Made by a program: the position numbers and the translations under genes
The notes under the pieces: model-generated
Seen by the model: the letters and a program-made list of their open reading frames with translations, nothing else
Told to the model about the DNA's origin: nothing
The model's database searches: none
Part shown: in pieces, positions 1 to 6,988 of the stretch
Layout of the letters: every line of letters starts with the position of its first letter
Numbering within the stretch: position 1 is the stretch's first letter
Assembly: GCA_023393165.1 (NCBI GenBank)
Contig: JAEWMJ010000034.1
Span: 79,469-143,468, forward strand
Direction: 5' to 3'
Source of the DNA: Bacillota bacterium
Lineage (GTDB): Bacteria; Bacillota; Clostridia; Christensenellales; Christensenellaceae
DNA: 64,000 nucleotides

Positions 1-885
1 TTTTCTCTTGGCTATTGTCTCGGAAGTGGAAAGCCCTCCCGGTTTGGCTACAATCACATCCGCCGCGTCGATATATTCGTCAATATTATTTACAAATCCG
101 CAAATCCGAACCACATTTTTGTATTTTTTGGATTCCAGTTTCCTTCTCAGCAACGTGTTTGTGCCGCACACGGCAACGATCTGGACGCCGTCCATCTTGT
201 CGGCCTGCGCAAGCAGTTCGCCTACAGCCCCGAATCCACGCCCCCCCGAGGTGATCAGCAGCGTCAATAGATCCGGGTCCAGCCCAAGCTTGTCTCTCGC
301 GGTCTCTTTTAAAACACACGAAGAAAAGCATTCCCTGACCGGGATGCCTATAGGCAGTATCTTTTCTTTTCGAATCCCCCGCAGTTCAACGGACGGAACC
401 ATCAGTTCATTTGCCACCACAAAATAATCGAGAGCAGTGTATTCCCAGAATGGATGCAGCGCATAATCGGTAACGATGCCGTAGAGTTTGATTTTGGGAT
501 CGAGCGTCCCAGCTTCTTTGAGCTGGGTCAGCAGGATAGCTGAAAATACAATGGAGCATACGATAACGTCCGGTTTATGCTCATCCAAATATTTTTGCAT
601 TTTTGATTTGAAGAGGTCGGAAAAAGCAAAAGGAAAATATGATTTCATTGCGGCTTTGCCGGATATCCGCTCCGCCTCTTTATATATGTATTCGTTCAAT
701 TTCGGTATGGACCGGCCCATAAAGGTATATCCTTTATCAAAAGCCTCTCCGATCACCTTGTTTAAAAACTTGTACGTATCCAGGATCTCATAGGTGTGGC
801 CTCTTTTTTCCAAATACTGAGCCAAAGCGTGGCTTGCCGAATTATGGCCCTGGCCGACTGTCATACTCAATATCAGAACTTTCAT
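1..885 (-). CDS. GT28-family diacylglycerol glycosyltransferase (UgtP/MGDG-synthase type), 3' end cut by window
   Basis: Read directly from the minus strand: ATG at 885 followed by 295 open codons running off the left edge. The protein starts MKVLILSMTVGQGHNSA, the GxGH nucleotide-lipid loop typical of monogalactosyldiacylglycerol synthase and processive diacylglycerol glucosyltransferases. The acceptor half contains GIVTDYALHPFW, and the donor half has TSGGRGFGAVGEL and, near the edge, VAKPGGLSTSETIA, the UDP-sugar binding segment of this family. A GGAGG lies 5 nt before the ATG. Such enzymes add hexose to diacylglycerol at the inner membrane leaflet to make glycolipids or lipoteichoic acid anchors. 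It is divergent from murG, giving a small envelope-glycosyltransferase locus. The sugar and processivity cannot be told from the sequence. Confidence 0.87.
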   Translation of the reverse strand, partial: MKVLILSMTVGQGHNSASHALAQYLEKRGHTYEILDTYKFLNKVIGEAFDKGYTFMGRSIPKLNEYIYKEAERISGKAAMKSYFPFAFSDLFKSKMQKYLDEHKPDVIVCSIVFSAILLTQLKEAGTLDPKIKLYGIVTDYALHPFWEYTALDYFVVANELMVPSVELRGIRKEKILPIGIPVRECFSSCVLKETARDKLGLDPDLLTLLITSGGRGFGAVGELLAQADKMDGVQIVAVCGTNTLLRRKLESKKYKNVVRICGFVNNIDEYIDAADVIVAKPGGLSTSETIAKRK

Positions 886-997
886 ATCTGCCTCCGAATA
901 TTGACTTTATTTATATAATTTTCGAAATTATCATATCATATTTATAGTTGAATGGCAACGAAAAGCAAATTGTGTTTTTGTTTGTCCACTTTTATGC

Positions 998-1003
998 TAT
1001 ACT
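998..1003 (+). promoter_or_regulatory. Extended -10 promoter element of murG
   Basis: TGCTATACT (995-1003) is an extended -10 (TGnTATACT) 28 nt before the murG start, with GGAGG between them. No good -35 is seen, as expected for an extended -10 promoter. Confidence 0.5.
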
Positions 1004-1030
1004 GGAAGATAATCGGAGGAAAACCATAGC

Positions 1031-2092
1031 ATGAGCAAAACAATCGTACTAACGGGCGGCGGAAGCGGCGGACATGTCACCCCTAATCTTGCACTTCTTC
1101 CTTATCTTACCGAAAGAGGTTACGAGGTACACTATATAGGCACGCAGGACGGGATAGAGCGCCAACTGGTGCAGGGAATCCCCTATCATACGATCCGGGC
1201 AGGAAGATTCAGGCGTTATTTAAGTATTAAGAATCTGACAGACCCGGCCCGAACCCTTGCGGGCTATTTTGATGCAAAAAAAATACTCAGGGAGCTGAAA
1301 CCATCGGTGGTATTCTGCAAAGGCGGATTTGTTTCGGTACCCGTCGCATTCGCGGCGCATTCGCTTAAAATACCTACCATCCTGCACGAATCGGATTATA
1401 CGCCGGGGCTTGCCAACCGTCTGTGCGCCCCGCGGGCGGATAAGATCTGCCTGTCTTTTGACGTGGGATCGGAGCGGTACGGCAGCAAAGCGGTAGTCAC
1501 CGGCTCGCCAATCCGCGGGGAACTGATGCGCGGCGACAGACAAAAGGGCCTCGCGTTCTGCAACCTTTCAGGAAGAAAGCCGGTACTGCTGGTAATGGGC
1601 GGAAGCCTGGGCGCGGGCGCGCTCAACGAGGCGGTGGACGCGTCCGCAGACGCTATTCTGGACCATTTCAGCATCATCCACCTGCGCGGAAAAGGCAATA
1701 TCAACACCTACATGATGGGTAAAAAAGAATACGCGCAGTTTGAATATGTCTCCCAGGAGATGCCCGATTTGTTTGCCGCGACGGATATCGTTTTGTCGCG
1801 CGCGGGCGCGAACGCCGTTTTTGAATTCCTGGCGCTGAAAAAACCGGCGCTGCTGGTTCCCCTGCCTTTATCGGCAAGCCGGGGAGACCAAATTTTAAAC
1901 GCCCGTTTTTTTGAGAAAAACGGCTATTCAATGGTGCTGGAGCAGGAAAACCTGGCGGACGGCCGTCTTATGCAATCATTGAAAGAATTGTATGAAAACA
2001 GGAAAAACTATACGCAGGCGATGCAGTCTGCAAAGGCCGCTTCCGGCACTCAGAACGTGCTGGACGTGATATACTCAATGGAAAAAAATTAA
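1031..2092 (+). CDS. murG: UDP-GlcNAc:undecaprenyl-PP-MurNAc-pentapeptide GlcNAc transferase, MurG
   Basis: 353 residues, normal for MurG, which makes lipid II from lipid I at the inner face of the membrane. Residues 8-18 are GGGSGGHVTPN, the N-terminal glycine-rich lipid loop. Residues about 182-190 (GGSLGAGALN) and about 258-275 (GANAVFEFLALKKPALLVPLP) form the UDP-GlcNAc binding half. The HVTPN version of the loop differs from the classic GGTGGHIYPAL of dcw-cluster MurG and resembles the extra MurG copies of some Firmicutes (recalled, not searched). It sits outside any dcw cluster, so it may be either the only or a second MurG. A GGAGG is 10 nt upstream. The stop codon overlaps the next start by 1 nt (TAATG), indicating translational coupling. 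Confidence 0.88.
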   Translation: MSKTIVLTGGGSGGHVTPNLALLPYLTERGYEVHYIGTQDGIERQLVQGIPYHTIRAGRFRRYLSIKNLTDPARTLAGYFDAKKILRELKPSVVFCKGGFVSVPVAFAAHSLKIPTILHESDYTPGLANRLCAPRADKICLSFDVGSERYGSKAVVTGSPIRGELMRGDRQKGLAFCNLSGRKPVLLVMGGSLGAGALNEAVDASADAILDHFSIIHLRGKGNINTYMMGKKEYAQFEYVSQEMPDLFAATDIVLSRAGANAVFEFLALKKPALLVPLPLSASRGDQILNARFFEKNGYSMVLEQENLADGRLMQSLKELYENRKNYTQAMQSAKAASGTQNVLDVIYSMEKN

Positions 2093-3549
2093 TGGATATA
2101 GAAAAAATACTGACAGAATACACCCAGATGGACAACGAATCAAAGAAACAGGCTGTGCGGGATCTGTTTGCGGGCGGCCCCGATAAACTGCTCCAATTCT
2201 GCACGGGCGAACTTGCGCGCCCCGCGCTGCGCGTGATTGCGGACGGCGGTAAAAACGCCGCGGAGCTTGCAGAGCAGAACAGTTCTCTGTTTACGGGATT
2301 ATTAAAATCCGAAGATCCCAAGATCCGAATGCTGGCCGCGGAAATTCTGGGATCGGCAGGCGGGTTTTCCAAGGAACTGATTACAGCCTGCCATGCAGAA
2401 CAAACCATGTTTGCCCTTCCCTCTTTTCTGCTGGCGATCGGCGCGCAGAAAACGGAAGCGGCCAGGAGGTATCTTGAAAATTATACCGTCCGCAGCGACG
2501 GGGAGAAGCATATACGCGAGGAAAAACAGGCGCTGCAAAAAGCGCTGGCGAACTTTGTGGAAAGAAAAACCGCGCAGATCAGGATCCTTAAAAACGATAT
2601 CCTGGCCCTCTCCTGCCCAAATACGGCCGTTACACTTGCCGAAGCCAAACAGAAAGGATTCCGCTGCAAAAAAAGCGGTGAATTTACACTGGTTTCCGGC
2701 CTTGAGAAATTTAATGACATTTACGCGCTCCGCACTTTTGATACGGCCTACCTTCTTCTTGGCACCTGCGGATTGAGCGCGCTTTCAGAAAAGCTTTCCG
2801 GGCTGCAGGAAGCGGTTTTATCCCGGATGAACGTTACCAACTACCGGCTGGAAGTGGCCAATATACCCCATAAAGAGCGTGTTTCCATTATTTCCGAATG
2901 CGTATCGGCGCTGGACAGGCTGGTAAACACGCCTTCGGCCTATTCATTTGAGATCAGGCTGGAGATTACCGGAGACAAGGCTGTTATCCTGCTTGATCCA
3001 CATACCGATAAACGGTTTTCTTACCGGAAAAAAGCGGTGAGCGCTTCCATATCCCCGGCGGTTGCTGCCAGCGTATGCTACGCGGCCTCTTCCCATTTCA
3101 ATCCTGAGGCGCGGGTGCTGGACAATTTCTGCGGGAGCGGCACTATGCTCTTTGAAAGAAGCTTTTACCCCCACGCTTCATTGACGGGCGTGGATATTGC
3201 CAAAAGCGCGGTGGATTTTGCGCAGGAAAACGAACAGGCCCTAAAAAGCGGCGCGAAGTTTTATCACGCGGACGCGCTGCGGTTTACATCCAAAAAATTT
3301 GACGAGATCATATGCAATATGCCCTTTGGGCTGCGCGTGGGCACCCATGCGCACAACGTGAAGCTTTATGAATCCTATATCGCGGTTCTGCCCTCCATCG
3401 TGGAAAAAGGCGGACACGCCTTCCTTTATACCCATGAAAAGCAGCTGCTGGAGGATATCCTGAAAAGGCGGCATATCAATGTCCTTTCCAAGACGACGTT
3501 CTCGGCAGGCGGACTGTTCCCGGCGCTTTATATACTGGGATTTAATTAA
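2092..3549 (+). CDS. UPF0020/Trm14-like RNA (guanine-N2) methyltransferase with helical N-terminal extension
   Basis: 485 residues. The C-terminal third is a Rossmann methyltransferase: SAM motif I LDNFCGSGTMLFE at about 344-356, acidic motif II GVDIAK at about 365, and catalytic motif IV CNMPFGLRVG at about 407, close to the N/D-x-PFG of THUMP-associated tRNA and 23S rRNA m2G methyltransferases (RlmL, TrmN, Trm14). The middle part (about 160-290) is compatible with a THUMP-like RNA-binding region. Residues 1-140 are a series of short helices resembling HEAT repeats (DPKIRMLAAEILGSAG), which is not usual for the family. It overlaps murG by 1 nt. The exact RNA target is not predictable. The methyltransferase call is firm; the N-terminal HEAT reading is inference. 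Confidence 0.75.
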   Translation: MDIEKILTEYTQMDNESKKQAVRDLFAGGPDKLLQFCTGELARPALRVIADGGKNAAELAEQNSSLFTGLLKSEDPKIRMLAAEILGSAGGFSKELITACHAEQTMFALPSFLLAIGAQKTEAARRYLENYTVRSDGEKHIREEKQALQKALANFVERKTAQIRILKNDILALSCPNTAVTLAEAKQKGFRCKKSGEFTLVSGLEKFNDIYALRTFDTAYLLLGTCGLSALSEKLSGLQEAVLSRMNVTNYRLEVANIPHKERVSIISECVSALDRLVNTPSAYSFEIRLEITGDKAVILLDPHTDKRFSYRKKAVSASISPAVAASVCYAASSHFNPEARVLDNFCGSGTMLFERSFYPHASLTGVDIAKSAVDFAQENEQALKSGAKFYHADALRFTSKKFDEIICNMPFGLRVGTHAHNVKLYESYIAVLPSIVEKGGHAFLYTHEKQLLEDILKRRHINVLSKTTFSAGGLFPALYILGFN

Positions 3550-3569
3550 CCGAGCGCACGATCAAGCGT

Positions 3570-3705
3570 GATGAAGCGAGGCGAACGTTCACTGAACGCG
3601 AGATGAGGGCGAGCAACAATCTTCATAATATTTCTAACGCTATTCCCGAATCAGCAGCGAAGTGCCGGGTGGCGGAAAAACAAAAGTAGTTGGTGTTTCT
3701 CAGCG
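3570..3705. repeat. R1-family repeat, 3' part (direct repeat of 3936-4073)
   Basis: About 136 bp nearly identical to the right part of the adjacent R1 element, ending in GTAGTTGGTGTTTCTCAGCG. It lacks the left terminal repeat, so it is a truncated or tandem-duplicated copy. Together with the next feature it fills the 580-bp gap 3550-4132, in which no convincing gene is seen. Confidence 0.8.
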
Positions 3706-3718
3706 AATTATTTAGGAA

Positions 3719-4076
3719 GACCGCTGAAAGCACCAAATACAAGGCGTTTTGAGAGCGGAACCGACCGCCGCCTGTGGCGGAAAAAGGGAGGCGAACGCTC
3801 ACTGAGCATGAGATAAGCACGAGTGCAATCCTATAAAAGCAGCTTACACGAAGTGCGAATCCATAGCGAAGTGCCGAGGCGACGCAAGCGTAGTAAATCT
3901 ACGCTGGGAACGGAGCCGAGCGCTGCCCAAAGGCAGATGAAGCGAGGCGAACGTTCACTGAGCGCTAGATGAGGGCGAGCAACAATCTTCATAGTATTTC
4001 TAACGCGATGCCCGAATCAGCGGCGAAGTGCCGGGTGGCGGAAAAACAACGCAGTAGTTGGTGTTTCTCAGCGGTC
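3719..4076. repeat. R1 element, full copy with terminal inverted repeats
   Basis: Starts GACCGCTGAAAGCACCAA and ends TTGGTGTTTCTCAGCGGTC, an imperfect terminal inverted repeat of about 20 bp. The 358-bp interior has no open frame with a ribosome binding site. Related copies with the same ends lie at 6303-6417, 41347-41483, 50024-50094, with a fragment at 45606 and a mini copy at 62489. It resembles a MITE or REP-like element; no transposase is in the window. Confidence 0.75.
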
Positions 4077-4132
4077 TGAATGAATAAAAATGGCCCCTTT
4101 TGGCAAACTATTGAATTAAAGGGGGTACTCAT

Positions 4133-4582
4133 ATGAACGATCAGACGCTCGATCTGTATACCACCATCCACCAGGGAGCCAAAATGAGCATCGCAGGCCT
4201 GGACGTGCTGATTCAGAACAGCGCGGACGAAGCCTATAAAACCTATCTGATTCACAAACAAAACCGTTACAAACAAATAGCCGCAAAGGCGGGGCAGGCG
4301 CTGCAGGAATACAGCGAATACAGCGAATCCACGGCGCAGCCCAGCGTTATCCCGCAGGTTGCAACGCAGACAATGGCCAGCGTAAACAGCCTGACCGACC
4401 AGGTCCGGCAGGAACAGCCCGCTCAGGTCATGCTTTTCGGATTCCAGAAAGCGTCCCACGATCTGGCGGACAGCATGCAGAAAAACACGGACGCCACGCA
4501 GAACGCCCGCAACCTTGCTTTTTCGCTTCTGGAATTGCAGCAAAACGACCTGTACAACTTTTCAAACGGACTGCGGCAATGA
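4133..4582 (+). CDS. Hypothetical helical protein, 149 aa
   Basis: No family recognised. The protein is hydrophilic and predicted mostly alpha-helical, rich in Gln, Ala and Ser, without a signal peptide or membrane segment. It contains repeated short stretches such as EYSEYSES at about residue 60. A GGGGG ribosome binding site lies 8 nt upstream of ATG 4133, and the reading frame and codon choice match neighbouring genes, so it is likely real. It stands alone between an R1 repeat and the convergent CYTH gene; the 20-bp gap to that gene leaves no room for a separate terminator. Confidence 0.6.
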   Translation: MNDQTLDLYTTIHQGAKMSIAGLDVLIQNSADEAYKTYLIHKQNRYKQIAAKAGQALQEYSEYSESTAQPSVIPQVATQTMASVNSLTDQVRQEQPAQVMLFGFQKASHDLADSMQKNTDATQNARNLAFSLLELQQNDLYNFSNGLRQ

Positions 4583-4602
4583 TCCTTAAGTAAAATGAAA
4601 AA

Positions 4603-5124
4603 TCAGGCCTTGGCCTGATCCGTCAGCAAATCAATATAGGAATGCGTGATCAACATATCCTCCCGGATATGCAGCGCCTGAAGCAATTGATCCACTTCTT
4701 TTTTCGCTTTCTCCTTGTCCTCGAGCGGGGCGACGATATATTCTATTTCCATGAAATCGCCCAGCCCTTCCACCCGGTCCAGATGGAAGCGGACATTGCT
4801 TTTTAAAAAAAGCGTGCGCTGTTTTCTGACCACGCCCCGGACGCCAAACAGGGAGGACATGATCCCGTTCACGAGTTTATAATGCCTGATTCTGATCCGG
4901 ATGTATTTGGAGGATTTTGGGCCGGCTATATCGTTCCTTCGGTATATTATCAGTTCGTGCCTGCCCAAGTTTACCGTCCTGAGCTTGGCCCTGCCCTTTT
5001 TCACTTTGTAATACACGTCTTTTTGTTCCAGAAGCGAAGGCCGGGCCTGCGTTATCCGCTGCACAGCCGATTTCATTTCTTCATAGTCCGGGACTCTTGC
5101 CTTGAATTCTATATTTTCCGACAT
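4603..5124 (-). CDS. CYTH-domain protein (class IV adenylate cyclase-like / triphosphate tunnel fold)
   Basis: 173 residues, the usual size of a single CYTH domain. The N-terminus ENIEFKARV carries the acidic and Lys residues of the CYTH signature that starts the triphosphate tunnel, and later strands have the alternating charged residues KLRTVN, ELIIYRR and RIRIRHYK expected to coordinate a triphosphate, ending with a typical acidic strand DFMEIEYIV. Members act as CyaB-type adenylate cyclases or as inorganic triphosphatase/thiamine triphosphatase; the sequence cannot decide between these. ATG 5124 is preceded by GGAGG at good spacing. It is transcribed divergently from the lipoprotein gene. 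Confidence 0.72.
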   Translation of the reverse strand: MSENIEFKARVPDYEEMKSAVQRITQARPSLLEQKDVYYKVKKGRAKLRTVNLGRHELIIYRRNDIAGPKSSKYIRIRIRHYKLVNGIMSSLFGVRGVVRKQRTLFLKSNVRFHLDRVEGLGDFMEIEYIVAPLEDKEKAKKEVDQLLQALHIREDMLITHSYIDLLTDQAKA

Positions 5125-5354
5125 GGAACACCTCCGGCATTACAGACTTTACAGAAAGGGGTTATAGGTCAGCAGATAAAATCAACGGAATACGGGTCAA
5201 TACCCTTTCCCTTCAGCTTAATACACAATTTACTATTTGGCTATTATACCGCCACATACGGACGGAGCGTATGTTTTTAACAGCCTAAATACGGGCCTTA
5301 TGCAATAACTATATCATAAACGGGCCGTCCATGTATATTTTTCCTTTTTACGTA

Positions 5355-5363
5355 TGCTATAAT
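5355..5363 (+). promoter_or_regulatory. Extended -10 promoter of the lipoprotein gene
   Basis: TGCTATAAT is a perfect extended -10, 30 nt upstream of the ATG at 5394, with GGAGG between. It lies in the 270-bp divergent region between the CYTH gene and this gene. Confidence 0.6.
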
Positions 5364-5393
5364 AAAAAGCGGATCAAAAAGGAGGCGGGTTTT

Positions 5394-5951
5394 ATGAAAA
5401 AAGCGTTCGTTTTGATTTTCCTGCTGATATTCGCCGCGGCGGCGGTTTTGGGCTGCTCCCGGGACGCAAAATCCCCGGATTTTCAATTTGACCAAAAGGG
5501 AAATTACGCGGGTTTTTTAAATCTTCCCACAAACTATACATTTGAAGACGCCCAAAAGGACGAAATCTTTGCAACGCTGGATTCCGGCGCGGCAGTTAAC
5601 CAAAATGTCTGGGATTCTTTTATTGAAAACGCCTCGCAGGGAAAAAACGCGGCCATAAGAATGGCGCGGTTTTACACGGACGATCCCGGCAGCCCCTATT
5701 ATCTTGACCTGTTTTACCGGGACGGAAACTATTATTTGTTTGATTCCAGCGCGGATGACATGAAAAAGCAGCCTTATTCTTACCTGCTTACCCTGAAAGG
5801 CCGGTTTGGAAACCCCAAAAGGGATTCCGGCGTCATCGTGCTGGCAAACGACAATACCCTGAATTTTGATACCGTCATGAAATCTATGGTTTCCAGCAGC
5901 ATGGAGTATATCAAAAGCGTGCCGGAGTTTGAAGTGATCATGTTTGTATAA
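5394..5951 (+). CDS. Small secreted lipoprotein of unknown function
   Basis: 185 residues from the ATG at 5394. An upstream in-frame ATG (5331) was rejected because the GGAGGCGGGTTTT ribosome binding site and the signal peptide both fit 5394. The N-terminus MKKAFVLIFLLIFAAAAVLGC is a lipoprotein signal with lipobox VLGC, so the mature protein should be anchored outside the membrane by Cys21. The mature domain of about 165 residues is a mix of short aromatic strands (YYLDLFYRDGNYYLF) and helices. No enzyme motif was recognised and the family is unknown. It is monocistronic with its own promoter, and followed by a 540-bp non-coding stretch. Confidence 0.7.
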   Translation: MKKAFVLIFLLIFAAAAVLGCSRDAKSPDFQFDQKGNYAGFLNLPTNYTFEDAQKDEIFATLDSGAAVNQNVWDSFIENASQGKNAAIRMARFYTDDPGSPYYLDLFYRDGNYYLFDSSADDMKKQPYSYLLTLKGRFGNPKRDSGVIVLANDNTLNFDTVMKSMVSSSMEYIKSVPEFEVIMFV

Positions 5952-6302
5952 GGTAAAGGGAGTCGAACCCATACGGTTCAGAGGGGCGCAGGTTCGCAGC
6001 AGAAAAATAGCCATAAGAGATTGTTGCCAGTGATAAAATTTGGGCATCCTTTTTTGTTCTTTTACCAGGACGAAAAGTCGGAGTGAATCAAGCGAGCGCC
6101 AAAGCGCCGATGAGTACTATCTTTCCCGTATCCCGCCAACAGGCGGCGGTAATCTCCATTCCGGATAAAGATTTTAATCAGTCCGCTATTAACTTATCTT
6201 CTAACAGGCTGGAACATCCTTAAATTGCTAAAATTAAAAAACGGCGACAAGTATATTGTGAGTAATCCGTCGCTAGATAGGCCGTTTCCTTAAATAAATG
6301 AA
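5952..6302. other. Non-coding stretch
   Basis: No supported gene. A T-arm-like sequence (5957-5969 in reverse complement) was examined as a tRNA and rejected. The rest has no conserved structure I recognise. Confidence 0.5.
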
Positions 6303-6417
6303 GGCTGCTGAAAGCCCCAAATACAAGGCATTTTGAGCATTGCGACGCAAGCGTAGTACATCCTACGCTGAGGAGCAAGCGGAAAAACAACACAGTAGTT
6401 GGGGTTTATCAGCAGCC
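6303..6417. repeat. R1 element, compact 115-bp copy
   Basis: Begins GGCTGCTGAAAGCCCCAAATAC and ends GTAGTTGGGGTTTATCAGCAGCC; these are imperfect inverted repeats of about 22 bp. The interior shares ACAAGGCATTTTGAG with copies at 3719 and 45606 and GACGCAAGCGTAGTA with 3880-3900. No coding capacity. Confidence 0.8.
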
Positions 6418-6493
6418 TGAACCACCCCGAAAGGTGGTCTAAGCATCACGCTTAATAAATAATATAATCTAAAAAGTCTTCACATTACCAATA

Positions 6494-6814
6494 CTACTCT
6501 ATTTTGTCTTTATTGTTCCTTGTGGCATCGTTTTTGTTATCCCTTGTATAGTCGTCGCCAAATTCATAATTCAACGATTCTCTTCTGCTGTGGTAGCCGT
6601 CCCTGTGAACGTCTGTTTCGCGAACGTCCCTGTCGACCCTTCTCCAGAAGGTAATCGCCCAAATCCCCGCAAGTCCGATAATACAATATATGATTCGCGA
6701 GAAGACAGCAGATTGCCCCCCGAAAATTGCGGCTACCAGATCGAATTGGAAAAGGCCGATCAAAAGCCAGTTTAAAGCGCCAACTATAACTAAAGTCAAT
6801 ACAGTTTTATTCAT
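6494..6814 (-). CDS. DUF378 family membrane protein (YuzA-like)
   Basis: 106 residues. The first 60 form two transmembrane helices with the family pattern LTLVIVGALNWLLIGLFQFDLVAAIFG and IIYCIIGLAGIWAI, which matches DUF378 proteins of Firmicutes. The C-terminal 45 residues are hydrophilic, rich in Asp, Asn, Arg and Lys and probably disordered, longer than in the usual ~70-residue members. GGAG precedes the ATG. Function unknown; family members are small cell-envelope proteins. It is transcribed in the same direction as uvrBA but separated by the uvrA terminator. Confidence 0.78.
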   Translation of the reverse strand: MNKTVLTLVIVGALNWLLIGLFQFDLVAAIFGGQSAVFSRIIYCIIGLAGIWAITFWRRVDRDVRETDVHRDGYHSRRESLNYEFGDDYTRDNKNDATRNNKDKIE

Positions 6815-6932
6815 TGATTCGTCTCCTTTCGATAATAAATAGTTTCCCCATATAAAGGGAGAATTTGCTGGGAAATATTACTTTGCATTTAATGGCATTG
6901 CAAGAGGAAAAATTTTTGCATGGATTATGCGC

Positions 6933-6970
6933 AAAAAAAAGAGACAAGCCTTTTTTTGAAAGGTCTTGTC
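6933..6970 (-). terminator. Rho-independent terminator of uvrBA
   Basis: On the minus strand GACAAGACCTT / AAGGCTTGTC forms a stem followed by a run of eight T, just after the uvrA stop at 6989. Confidence 0.75.
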
Positions 6971-6988
6971 CCAATATGGTAAATTTTG

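Noticed and set aside
5952..6027. tRNA gene suggested by GGGTTCGACTCCC and TTTACC on the minus strand
   Set aside because: Only a T-arm-like segment is present; no matching acceptor 5' strand, D-arm or anticodon arm can be built.
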